64,000 nucleotides of DNA from Paracidovorax avenae ATCC 19860 (GTDB taxonomy: Bacteria; Pseudomonadota; Gammaproteobacteria; Burkholderiales; Burkholderiaceae_C), in assembly GCF_000176855.2 (NCBI RefSeq), contig NC_015138.1, positions 3,720,001-3,784,000 on the forward strand. The letters run 5' to 3'. Shown in pieces: positions 17,081 to 28,688 of the stretch; position 1 is the first letter of the stretch; the number at the start of each line of letters is the position of its first letter. The position numbers were made by a program, and so were the translations under genes. The notes below the pieces were generated by a model that made no database searches, was not told the DNA's origin, and saw only the letters and a list, made by a program, of their open reading frames with translations.

Positions 17081-18010
17081 TCAGGCACGGTCGGCCACAC
17101 GCTCGCCCAGCAGGCCCGAGGGGCGCAGCGTGAGGATGATGATCAGCACGATGAAGGCGAAGATGTCGGTGTAGTTGCTGCCCAGCAGGCCGCCCGTGAG
17201 GGTGCCGATGTAGCCCGAGCCGATGGCCTCGATGAGCCCCAGCAGGATGCCGCCCACCACCGCGCCGGCCAGGTTGCCGATGCCGCCGAACACGGCCGCC
17301 GTGAAGGCCTTCAGGCCCGGCAGGAAGCCCATGGTGTGCTGGGCGGTGCCGTAGTTGGAGGCGTACATGATGCCGGCGATCGCGGCGAGCACGGCGCCGA
17401 TGATGAATGTGGCCGAGATCACCATGTCCGGCTTGACGCCCATCAGGGCGGCGACGCGCGGGTTCTCCGCGGTGGCGCGCATGGCGCGGCCGAGCTTGGT
17501 GTAGTTGACCAGGTAGACCAGCGAGGCGAGCGAGATGGCCGTGACGGCCAGGATCAGCACCTGCGTGGAGGTGATCACCGCACCGCCGATCTGGAACGGC
17601 GTGGTCGGCAGCAGCGTGGGATAGGGCTTGTAGTTCGGCTTCCAGATGATCATCGCCAGCGTCTGCAGCAGGATGGACATGCCGATGGCGGTGATCAGGG
17701 GAGCGAGCCGGGGGCTGCTGCGCAGCGGACGGTAGGCGACCTTTTCGATGGTGAAGTTGAGCGCGGCGGCGACCACGCAGGCGATGATCGTGGCCAGCAG
17801 GAGGATGACCCAGCCCGGCGCGCCCGGCATGGCCTCCTGCATCAGCCCGATGCAGCTCCAACTGGTCAGCGCCCCGATCATGAGCACTTCCCCGTGGGCG
17901 AAGTTGATCAACTGAATGATGCCGTACACCATTGTGTAGCCCAAGGCTATCAAGGCGTACATGCTGCCGAGGACCAGACCGTTGATGATCTGCTGCAGCA
18001 AAATGTCCAT
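17081..18010 (-). CDS. livH: Branched-chain amino-acid ABC transporter permease LivH
   Basis: 309 residues from ATG at 18010 with AAGGA upstream. Hydrophobic throughout, starting MDILLQQIINGLVLGSMYALIALGYTMVYGIIQLINFAHGE, which is diagnostic for LivH. The coupling helix region is KLGRAMRATAENPRVAALMGV. It is the promoter-proximal gene of the operon. No periplasmic binding protein (LivJ/LivK type) is in the window, so it must be encoded elsewhere. Confidence 0.94.
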   Translation of the reverse strand: MDILLQQIINGLVLGSMYALIALGYTMVYGIIQLINFAHGEVLMIGALTSWSCIGLMQEAMPGAPGWVILLLATIIACVVAAALNFTIEKVAYRPLRSSPRLAPLITAIGMSILLQTLAMIIWKPNYKPYPTLLPTTPFQIGGAVITSTQVLILAVTAISLASLVYLVNYTKLGRAMRATAENPRVAALMGVKPDMVISATFIIGAVLAAIAGIMYASNYGTAQHTMGFLPGLKAFTAAVFGGIGNLAGAVVGGILLGLIEAIGSGYIGTLTGGLLGSNYTDIFAFIVLIIILTLRPSGLLGERVADRA

Positions 18011-18324
18011 AGAAAAAGTCCTTCGTTGATAACGTCCCATCCCGTTATTGGGCCGGGAATCGGTTCAGCCTTTTGGGCCCGATTGCCATGTAGCAAAAAA
18101 CCCGCCAGGACAGGTGCCACGCGGGTTTGGTGCGGGATTGTAGCCAGATGCCTTGCGGCCGCCTTACCACGGCTGGACGGGGTTTTCCCGGGGATGGGCA
18201 GGGCATCAGGAGCCCGCATAAGCCATTAGGTGCACTGATCCATTCGGGCACGGACGCGGGGCCGGGCGTCCGCATGTGCGAAGGCGAGGCGACCATCCGT
18301 CGCCCCGTCCTCCGGGACTTCACC
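18011..18324. other. 314-nt intergenic region between rarA and livH
   Basis: It holds the rarA terminator near its left end and must hold the livH promoter. I see no ORF with a plausible start, no tRNA-like fold and no repeat from elsewhere in the window. Confidence 0.55.
18094..18127 (-). terminator. Rho-independent terminator after rarA
   Basis: The stem AACCCGC / GCGGGTT (arms near 18099-18105 and 18121-18127) has a 15-nt loop and, on the minus strand, is followed by TTTTTT. It lies about 200 nt past the rarA stop and upstream of livH, separating the two transcription units. Confidence 0.65.
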
Positions 18325-19629
18325 TCATTTCCTGCCGGCTTCTTCGTCCCAGCTTCTGAGGGTGGCCAGCTTCTCCGCGATCTTCACCTCCAGACCCCTG
18401 GGCACGGGTCGGTACCAGCCCGGCTCGTCCATGCCGTCGGGAAGGTAGGTCTCCCCGGCAGCGTAGGCGTTGGGCTCATCATGCGCGTACCGGTACTCAT
18501 GGCCGTAGCCCAGCTCCTTCATGAGCTTGGTCGGTGCGTTGCGCAGGTGGACCGGCACTTCACGGCTCTTGTCTTTCTTCACGAAGGCCCGGGCCGCGTT
18601 GTAGGCGTTGTAACCGGCGTTGCTCTTGGCAGCCACCGCCAGGTAGATCACGGCCTGCCCCAGGGCCAGCTCGCCCTCCGGGCTGCCCAGCCGTTCATAG
18701 GTCAGCGCTGCGTCGTTGGCGATCTGCATGGCCCTCGGATCGGCCAGCCCGATGTCTTCCCACGCCATGCGGACAATGCGCCGCGACAGATACCGTGCGT
18801 CCGCACCACCGTCCAGCATGCGTGTGAGCCAGTAGAGGGCCGCGTCCGGGTGGGAACCGCGCACCGACTTGTGCAAGGCTGAAATCTGGTCGTAGAAATT
18901 GTCCCCGCCCTTGTCAAAGCGCCGACTGTTCAAGGTCAAGGCGTTCTGCAAGAAGTCAGCCGTAATCTCCGTGATACCAGAAGCTTTCGCTGCCGTGCTG
19001 GTCTGCTCCAGCAGGTTCAAGAAGCGCCGTGCGTCGCCGTCTGCGTAGCCAATGATGGTGTCCCTCGCAAGGTCGTCAAACACCAGATGACCGAGGGCAA
19101 TGTCTTGAGCACGCTTCAACAACAGCTTCAGTTCTTCGTCGGTCAGTGACTTGAGGACATAGACCTGAGCACGCGACAACAGCGCCGAGTTCACCTCAAA
19201 AGATGGATTCTCAGTCGTGGCCCCAATGAACGTGACAAGCCCGCTTTCCGCATAGGGAAGAAGAGCGTCTTGCTGCGACTTATTGAACCTGTGAATTTCG
19301 TCCACGAACAAGATCGTGTGCTTGCCCATTGCCAAGTTCTGCTGTGCCTGCTCCATAGCGGCACGGATGTCTTTGACACCAGAGAACACCGCCGACAAGG
19401 CTATGAACTCGCACTTGAAAGCCGTGGCTGTGAGTCGGGCCAAGGTCGTTTTGCCAACGCCTGGCGGCCCCCAGAAGATCATGGAGTGTGGCTTGCCTGA
19501 CTGAAACGCCAGCCTCAAGGGCTTGCCTTCCCCCAGCAAATGCGACTGCCCAACAACCTCGTCCAAGGTCTTCGGACGGAGGGCTTCTGCCAGTGGAGCG
19601 GAGGGCTCTTGTGCGAACAGATCAGCCAT
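18325..19629 (-). CDS. rarA: Replication-associated recombination protein A, full-length copy of mixed composition
   Basis: 434 residues, the normal length of RarA/MgsA. This AAA+ ATPase acts at stalled replication forks. Walker A GPPGVGKT is at 54-61, Walker B DEIH near 110, sensor 1 is [14 protein letters not shown], and the C-terminal tetramerisation half includes [21 protein letters not shown] and [15 protein letters not shown]. The 5' half is visibly poorer in G and C than its surroundings (28 of 60 bases at 19261-19320), whereas the last 450 bp look native. Its ATG lies inside the end of a broken rarA copy (8-bp overlap), so translation is probably coupled to that remnant. This is the only functional rarA here. 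Confidence 0.92.
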   Translation of the reverse strand: MADLFAQEPSAPLAEALRPKTLDEVVGQSHLLGEGKPLRLAFQSGKPHSMIFWGPPGVGKTTLARLTATAFKCEFIALSAVFSGVKDIRAAMEQAQQNLAMGKHTILFVDEIHRFNKSQQDALLPYAESGLVTFIGATTENPSFEVNSALLSRAQVYVLKSLTDEELKLLLKRAQDIALGHLVFDDLARDTIIGYADGDARRFLNLLEQTSTAAKASGITEITADFLQNALTLNSRRFDKGGDNFYDQISALHKSVRGSHPDAALYWLTRMLDGGADARYLSRRIVRMAWEDIGLADPRAMQIANDAALTYERLGSPEGELALGQAVIYLAVAAKSNAGYNAYNAARAFVKKDKSREVPVHLRNAPTKLMKELGYGHEYRYAHDEPNAYAAGETYLPDGMDEPGWYRPVPRGLEVKIAEKLATLRSWDEEAGRK

Positions 19630-20065
19630 GCTTCACCCCCACTGAACAACGGGTAAGCACAATAAATTGCACAAACGACTTTCTAAGCCATTGATTTATA
19701 AAGTGGTTGACAGCTTTGTTGAACCGGTGGATTTCATCGACGAACAGGATCGTGTGCTTGCCCATCGCCAGGTTGTGCTGCGCCTGATCCATCGCCGCAC
19801 GGATATCCTTGACACCGGAGAACACGGCAGACAAGGCGATGAACTCGCACTCGAACGCCGTGGCCGTGAGCCGGGCAAGGGTCGTCTTGCCCACGCCCGG
19901 CGGCCCCCAGAAGATCATGGAGTGGGGCTTGCCCGATTCGAACGCGAGTCTCAGCGGCTTGCCCTCCCCCAGCAGGTGCGACTGCCCGATCACCTCGTCC
20001 AGGCTGGCTGGGCGCAGGGCTTCGGCCAGGGGAGCGGCAGGAGGAGTGGAGAACAGATCGGCCAT
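19622..20065 (-). pseudogene. rarA: Truncated native rarA copy, 147 residues
   Basis: Residues 1-117 match the full-length RarA next door with only 11 differences, through Walker A (54-61) and Walker B (DEIHRFNK, 110-117). The frame then switches abruptly to an unrelated 30-residue tail starting [14 protein letters not shown]. Sensor 1, the lid and the oligomerisation domain are absent, so ATPase function as a clamp loader-like tetramer is not expected. Base composition up to the break is native GC-rich; the tail is AT-rich. It keeps the natural start and presumably the natural promoter. Its stop codon overlaps the start of the full-length copy. Confidence 0.88.
19630..19720. other. AT-rich junction segment between the two rarA copies
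   Basis: Only 19 of the 60 bases at 19661-19720 are G or C, against a very GC-rich background. The segment joins the native rarA break point (about 19715) to the start of the second rarA (19629). At the break both copies share a short TTGAACC word, which could be microhomology or a residual attachment core. No integrase or transposase ORF remains. Confidence 0.7.
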
Positions 20066-20238
20066 GGCGGTGGATTGCGATGCAGCGAAAGAACGTGGGT
20101 TCGGGAAGGGAAACCGGCAGGAGCGAACGGGAAAGACGGGCCGCCGCGCCCATTATTCCTGCTGGCGGTATCCTGCACCAATCCGGGGGCTCCGCGCTGC
20201 AGGCCGACGCCGCGAGACGTCCCGCACCTTCCCACGAC

Positions 20239-20838
20239 ATGCCGCGCCCCCTGCCCGATCTCGCCCCCCTGCTGCGCAGCGTGCGCAGTTGCACTCTGTG
20301 CGCGGGCAGCCTGCCCCTCGGGCCGCGGCCCGTGCTGCAGGCATCCGCCGGCGCGCGCATCCTGATCGCGGGACAGGCACCGGGCCGCAAGGTGCACGCC
20401 AGCGGCATTCCCTTCGACGACGTGAGCGGCGAACGGCTGCGTGACTGGATGGGGGTGGACCGGGAGACGTTCTACGATCCCGGGCGCATCGCGATCGTCC
20501 CCATGGGCTTCTGCTACCCCGGAACCGGCCGCTCGGGCGACCTGCCCCCGCGCCCGGAATGCGCCGCCACCTGGCGCAAGCCGCTGCTGGACGCCCTGCC
20601 CGGCATCCGCCTCACCATCGTGCTCGGCGCGTACGCGCTCGCCTGGCACGTGCGCCGCACGCCTGCCCCCTTGTCCCTGACCGACGCCGTGCAGGACTGG
20701 CGCCGCGGCGCGCCGGGGCTGTGGGTGCTGCCGCATCCCAGTCCACGCAACAACGGCTGGCTGAAGCGCCATCCGTGGTTCGTCGACGAATTGCTGCCCG
20801 CCCTGCGCCAGCAGGTGGCGGACGTACTCACGGGCTGA
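20239..20838 (+). CDS. Uracil-DNA glycosylase family protein with predicted 4Fe-4S cluster
   Basis: 199 residues from ATG at 20239 (MPRPLPDLAPLL); the longer upstream frame is unlikely. Motif 1 is LIAGQAPGRKVHASGIPF (about 42-59) and motif 2 is HPSPRNNGW near the end, both typical of UDG-superfamily enzymes that excise uracil from DNA. Four cysteines, Cys18, Cys21, Cys92 and Cys108, have the CxxC plus 16-residue spacing of iron-sulfur UDGs. Motif 1 has Gln where family 4 usually has Glu. The gene is divergent from the truncated rarA. Confidence 0.82.
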   Translation: MPRPLPDLAPLLRSVRSCTLCAGSLPLGPRPVLQASAGARILIAGQAPGRKVHASGIPFDDVSGERLRDWMGVDRETFYDPGRIAIVPMGFCYPGTGRSGDLPPRPECAATWRKPLLDALPGIRLTIVLGAYALAWHVRRTPAPLSLTDAVQDWRRGAPGLWVLPHPSPRNNGWLKRHPWFVDELLPALRQQVADVLTG

Positions 20839-20873
20839 CCGCGCCGGAGCGCACACCTGCTTCGGCAACGCCA

Positions 20874-20896
20874 GGCATGGCAGGCGAAGCCATGCC
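20874..20896. terminator. Strong hairpin downstream of the UDG gene
   Basis: GGCATGGC (20874-20881) and GCCATGCC (20889-20896) are perfect 8-bp arms with a 7-nt loop, 35 nt after the UDG stop. There is no T run, so it may be a transcript-end stabiliser or a repeat rather than a classic terminator. Confidence 0.35.
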
Positions 20897-21031
20897 CCGA
20901 TATGCGAAGCGACAATCCACGGCCGGGGCCTGGAGTCCGCGAGGTGCCAGGCCAGGCGCCGCACCGCGCGCACAATCCGGCGTCGCGCGCTTGCCCGAGG
21001 GCACGCCCCCCCCAACCCCGGAGACACATCC

Positions 21032-21388
21032 ATGCATTTCGCTGCCCATGCCGTCGCCGCGCTGATCGCGCTGCTGCACATCTACATCCTCGTTCTGGAG
21101 ATGTTCCTCTGGGACAAGCCGGCAGGCCTCAAGGCGTTCCGGAACACGCCGGAGCGCGCGGCGGACACGAAGGTGATGGCCGCCAACCAGGGGCTCTACA
21201 ACGGCTTCCTGGCGGCCGGGCTGCTCTGGGGCCTGTGGCTCGGCGGGCCGCACGGGCGCGCCGTGCTGACCTTCTTCCTGCTGTGCGTGCTGGTGGCCGG
21301 ACTCTACGGCGCCGCCACGGTGGCCCGCAAGATCCTGTACATCCAGACGGTGCCCGCGGCACTGGGCCTGGCACTGCTCTGGATCTAG
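21032..21388 (+). CDS. DUF1304 small membrane protein
   Basis: 118 residues with four hydrophobic segments (about 5-25, 50-72, 76-95, 100-118). The N-terminal HAVAALIALLHIYILVLEMFLWDKP and central ANQGLYNGFLAAGL are characteristic of the DUF1304 family of small inner-membrane proteins. The role is unknown. It stands alone, 193 nt after the UDG gene and convergent with lolA. Confidence 0.85.
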   Translation: MHFAAHAVAALIALLHIYILVLEMFLWDKPAGLKAFRNTPERAADTKVMAANQGLYNGFLAAGLLWGLWLGGPHGRAVLTFFLLCVLVAGLYGAATVARKILYIQTVPAALGLALLWI

Positions 21389-21422
21389 CAGGCAGGCCGG
21401 CGGTGCCCGGCCCTGCCGGGCA

Positions 21423-25615
<4,193 letters not shown>

Positions 25616-25656
25616 CGCACGCCCTGTCCGTCCGCGCGGGTTGAAGCCGTGCGGGC

Positions 25657-25686
25657 TGGACATCCTTCCGAAGGCCGCGCTATAAT
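25657..25686 (+). promoter_or_regulatory. Strong sigma-70 promoter of rpmB-rpmG
   Basis: TGGACA (25657-25662, five of six consensus) is followed by an 18-nt spacer and a perfect TATAAT (25681-25686). Transcription should start near 25693, leaving about 170 nt of leader before rpmB. Confidence 0.8.
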
Positions 25687-25692
25687 GCGCGG

Positions 25693-25850
25693 CTTTGCTG
25701 CATCTTGCGCACTGCTTTTTCAAGCAGGCCGCCTACCGCAGCAGATACCAACCGGGTTACCGCCACCCTATCTGGCGAGGTGAGGCTGTCGGGACAGGCT
25801 CCGCAATTCCCAAGCGGAGCGTGCATGTCCTGCGGCTGTATTTGAAAATA
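25693..25850 (+). ncRNA. Structured 5' leader of rpmB, candidate regulatory RNA
   Basis: The untranslated leader can fold into at least two hairpins. One has the outer stem CAGATA (25742-25747) with TATCTG (25769-25774) and the inner stem GGGT (25754-25757) with ACCC (25765-25768). The second has CTCCGC (25799-25804) with GCGGAG (25814-25819), extended by GGACA (25792-25796) with TGTCC (25826-25830). Long structured leaders on ribosomal-protein operons often bind the protein product for feedback. I do not recognise this one as a named family. Confidence 0.45.
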
Positions 25851-25863
25851 TCGGAGTGTCCTC

Positions 25864-26097
25864 ATGGCACGCGTCTGCGACGTCACGGGCAAGAAGCCCA
25901 TGGTCGGGAACAACGTTTCCCACGCCAACAACAAAACCAAGCGCCGGTTCCTGCCGAACCTGCAATACCGCCGTTTCTGGGTCGAGAGCGAAAACCGCTG
26001 GGTGCGCCTGCGTGTTTCCAGCGCCGCCCTGCGTCTGATCGACAAGAACGGCATCGATTCCGTGCTCGCCGACCTGCGTGCACGTGGCCAGGCTTAA
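25864..26097 (+). CDS. rpmB: 50S ribosomal protein L28
   Basis: 77 residues, the standard length. [34 protein letters not shown] is the canonical N-terminus. Only the first Cys of the zinc-binding set is present, so this is a zinc-independent form. It lies 11 nt upstream of rpmG, with which it forms the widespread rpmB-rpmG operon. Confidence 0.97.
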   Translation: MARVCDVTGKKPMVGNNVSHANNKTKRRFLPNLQYRRFWVESENRWVRLRVSSAALRLIDKNGIDSVLADLRARGQA

Positions 26098-26108
26098 GGA
26101 GTAGCACC

Positions 26109-26279
26109 ATGGCAACCAAAGGCGGACGCGACAAGATCAAGCTGGAATCCACCGCAGGAACCGGCCACTTCTACACCACCACCAAGAACAAGAAGACGAT
26201 GCCCGAGAAGATGTCGATCATCAAGTTCGACCCCAAGGCTCGCAAGCACGTCGAGTACAAGGAAATGAAGCTGAAGTAA
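26109..26279 (+). CDS. rpmG: 50S ribosomal protein L33
   Basis: 56 residues from ATG at 26109 behind AAGGAG. The sequence [29 protein letters not shown] and [18 protein letters not shown] is a typical L33 of the zinc-free type, with no CxxC pairs. It is cotranscribed with rpmB and ends 30 nt before a good terminator. Confidence 0.97.
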   Translation: MATKGGRDKIKLESTAGTGHFYTTTKNKKTMPEKMSIIKFDPKARKHVEYKEMKLK

Positions 26280-26307
26280 GGCGCGAGCCCCTTCCAGCGC
26301 TTTCCTG

Positions 26308-26340
26308 CAAAAGCCGCCCCACCGAGGGCGGCTTTTCTTT
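26308..26340 (+). terminator. Rho-independent terminator after rpmG
   Basis: AAAAGCCGCCC, a short loop (near 26320-26325), then GGGCGGCTTTTCTTTTT forms a GC-rich stem followed by a T-rich run. The A run on its left side lets it also serve the convergent MocR-type gene. Confidence 0.9.
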
Positions 26341-26365
26341 TTCCCGCGCGTATCGGAACCTGTTC

Positions 26366-27934
26366 TCAGGCCGCAGCGGCCCGGCGGCCCTCTTCCCGCA
26401 GCGGCGCACGGCCGGCTTTCTGTCGCAAGGCATCGCACTGGCCGGCAAGCAACTCGCCCAGCACCCGGTAGCCCTCTTCCACCGCCGGCGTGAACGGCAT
26501 GCCGCAACTGAGCCGCAAAAAGCGTTCGTAGCGGCCGGTATTGGAGAACATGGGCCCCGGCGCCACGCGGATGCCGCGCGCCAGGGCGTCGTCGTAGAGC
26601 CGTGTCGAGGACAGGCCTGCGGGCAGCTCCAGCCACAGGCTGATGCCGCCGGGCGGCAGGCTCAGGCGTGTTCCCGCGGGGAAGTACCGTGCCACGGCAC
26701 GCGCCGACTGCTCGCGCTGCTCCTTCAGCGACGCCCGCATGCGGCGCAGGTGGCGGTCGTAGGCGGGCGAGCCCACGGTGCGGGCGGCGAGCAGCTGCGA
26801 CCATGTCTGCATGTTGCGCGTGCGGGCGAACTTGAGCATCTGCACGCGGGCATTCCAGCGCCCCGCACTCATCCATCCCTGGCGCAGTCCCGGTGCAAAG
26901 CTCTTGCTGAGGGAGGCGCAGTAGATCACCTGCCCTGCGTCCCCCGGGCGGTCCCAGGCCTTGGCAGGCCGCATCGGCTGGGCGGACTCGACGAACTCGC
27001 GGTAGATGTCGTCCTCGATGAGGGCAAGGCCATGCTCCACGCACAGCGCGACGAGGCGCTCCTTGTGGGTATCGGGCATGACGCTGCCCTGGGGCATCTG
27101 CAGGTGCGGCACCACCACCACCGCCTTGAGGCGCGGCTCGTTGCGGGCCGCGAGTTCCAGGGCCTCGATCGATATGCCGGTATGGGGGCTGCAGGGAATC
27201 TCGAGCGCGCGCAGGCCACGCACCTCGATGGCCTGCAGGATGCCGAAGAAGGTGGGCGATTCGACCGCGATCACGTCGCCGGGCTCGGCCACTGCATCGA
27301 GGGCGAGGTTGACGGCCTCCGAGTTGCCGTGCGTGGCGCCGATGCCCTCGGGCGCGAGGCTCAGGCCGAAGCTCAGTGCATGGTGCGCCATGGCCCGCTG
27401 GAATTCCGGATGCGTGGAGGGCGCGGACGGGCTGTACACGAGGATCTCGGGCTGCTCGCGCAGCAGCCGGATCGCGAGGCGGTTGAGCGCCTCGGCATCG
27501 AACAGCGCGGGCGCCGGCATGGCGCTGCCCAGGTCCAGCGCCAGGGGCGCCCGGCGGGCTTTTTCCAGGAAGGTGGAGATGCGCTCGTTGATGCCGGCGA
27601 ACACGTGCGGATCCGGTGCGAGCGGCTCGTGCAGCTCCGGCTCGCGGGCGGCGGGCAGCGAGGACACGCGGCCGGGAACGGAGGCGAAGTACCCCACCCG
27701 CTCGCGCGCCTGGGCGAAGCCTTCGGCTTCGAGGTGCCGCAGCACCTGCAGGGCGGTGGTGAGGCTCACGCCGTGGCGCTGGCACAGCTCCCGGACGGAG
27801 GGCAGGCGCTGGCCGGGCTGCAGGCTGCCGGCCGCGATGGCCTGCGTGTACAGGCCGGCGATCTGCCGGTAGCGCGGCTGGGCGGCAGCCTTCGCGGCGG
27901 GCGGCTGGGGAAATTCGGCGACGGAATCGTGCAT
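26366..27934 (-). CDS. MocR-type regulator: GntR winged helix fused to PLP aminotransferase domain
   Basis: 522 residues from ATG at 27934 (MHDSVAEF); an ATG at 27970 would add 12. The N-terminal 90 residues hold a GntR helix-turn-helix (YRQIAGLYTQAIAAG, LPSVRELCQRHGVSLTTALQVLRHLEAEGF). The rest is an aspartate-aminotransferase fold with the PLP lysine in YCASLSKSFAPGLRQGW. MocR proteins use PLP or an amine ligand to switch from repression to activation of a divergent gene. The divergent partner here is the DUF2917-like gene at 28172, and an inverted repeat lies between them. The effector ligand is not predictable. Confidence 0.88.
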   Translation of the reverse strand: MHDSVAEFPQPPAAKAAAQPRYRQIAGLYTQAIAAGSLQPGQRLPSVRELCQRHGVSLTTALQVLRHLEAEGFAQARERVGYFASVPGRVSSLPAAREPELHEPLAPDPHVFAGINERISTFLEKARRAPLALDLGSAMPAPALFDAEALNRLAIRLLREQPEILVYSPSAPSTHPEFQRAMAHHALSFGLSLAPEGIGATHGNSEAVNLALDAVAEPGDVIAVESPTFFGILQAIEVRGLRALEIPCSPHTGISIEALELAARNEPRLKAVVVVPHLQMPQGSVMPDTHKERLVALCVEHGLALIEDDIYREFVESAQPMRPAKAWDRPGDAGQVIYCASLSKSFAPGLRQGWMSAGRWNARVQMLKFARTRNMQTWSQLLAARTVGSPAYDRHLRRMRASLKEQREQSARAVARYFPAGTRLSLPPGGISLWLELPAGLSSTRLYDDALARGIRVAPGPMFSNTGRYERFLRLSCGMPFTPAVEEGYRVLGELLAGQCDALRQKAGRAPLREEGRRAAAA

Positions 27935-28089
27935 GGCGAAGACGCCTCGGCGGAAGCGAAACGGGAACATGGCCCTGGAAGGCCGATCCGGCCATCATGC
28001 CGTGGACCTGGGCGGCCGCACAGATACAGACAGGCCACGCCCGCACCATAACAGAGACAGGAAAACCCGCGCTGTTCCCCTCTGCAGGC

Positions 28090-28108
28090 GGACAGCCTGT
28101 GCCTGTCC
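28090..28108. promoter_or_regulatory. Inverted repeat, candidate operator of the MocR-type regulator
   Basis: GGACAG (28090-28095), a 7-nt spacer and CTGTCC (28103-28108) form a perfect inverted repeat. It lies between the regulator start and the divergent DUF2917-like gene. A TAGGAT element at 28127-28132 follows it, so the repeat overlaps where a -35 box would be for the plus-strand gene, as expected for an activator site. Confidence 0.45.
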
Positions 28109-28171
28109 CCACACCAGGGTTCTCCCTAGGATGAAGCCCTGTTCCGTTGCATTCCGCCCCAAGGAGAAACC

Positions 28172-28645
28172 ATGCCGCACACCACCCGCCCCACCGCCGC
28201 CGCCCCTGCGGCAGGACGTTCCGCCCCCGCGGCTTCGCCGCTGTCCGTGCAGCCCGGCCAGAAGCTGCTGGTGTGCCTGCCGCCCGGCGCCTCGCTGGTG
28301 GTGGAGAGCGGCCGGCTCGCCCTGCGGTCCGGCCCGGTCGTCTGGGGCCAGGTGGTCGCCTCCCAGATGGACCTGGGCCATATGGAAGCCGGGCAGTGCC
28401 GGGAGGGTTTGCCGGGTTCCGCGCCGGAGTGGATGGAAGTGTCGAATCCTGGGCACGCCACGGCGCATGCGGTGCTGCTGGAGCCGGCACCAACCCTTTC
28501 GCCGCTGGGTGCCATGCTCCGGACCGGCGTGGCGGGCCTGGCCGGGACCGCCAGGGCGGCGCGGGCGCTGCTGGCCGCCGTGGCGGCATGGGCTGGATCG
28601 CGCCGCCGGGCGGCAGCCGGCCCGCACGCCACTACGGCACGGTAA
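28172..28645 (+). CDS. DUF2917-like small protein
   Basis: 157 residues behind a strong AAGGAGAAA site. The core (about 22-105) has a cupin-like beta pattern: LSVQPGQKLLVCLPPGASLVVESGRLALRSGPVVW, which resembles DUF2917. The N-terminus is Ala/Pro-rich and the C-terminus Ala/Arg-rich with a weak hydrophobic stretch (LGAMLRTGVAGLAGTARAARALLAAVAAWAG). No function is known. It is divergent from the MocR-type regulator and is the likely target of that regulator. Confidence 0.65.
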   Translation: MPHTTRPTAAAPAAGRSAPAASPLSVQPGQKLLVCLPPGASLVVESGRLALRSGPVVWGQVVASQMDLGHMEAGQCREGLPGSAPEWMEVSNPGHATAHAVLLEPAPTLSPLGAMLRTGVAGLAGTARAARALLAAVAAWAGSRRRAAAGPHATTAR

Positions 28646-28688
28646 ACCCCGCCAGCCGGGGCCGCGGCTGCCGCGATGGGCTTGGGCG

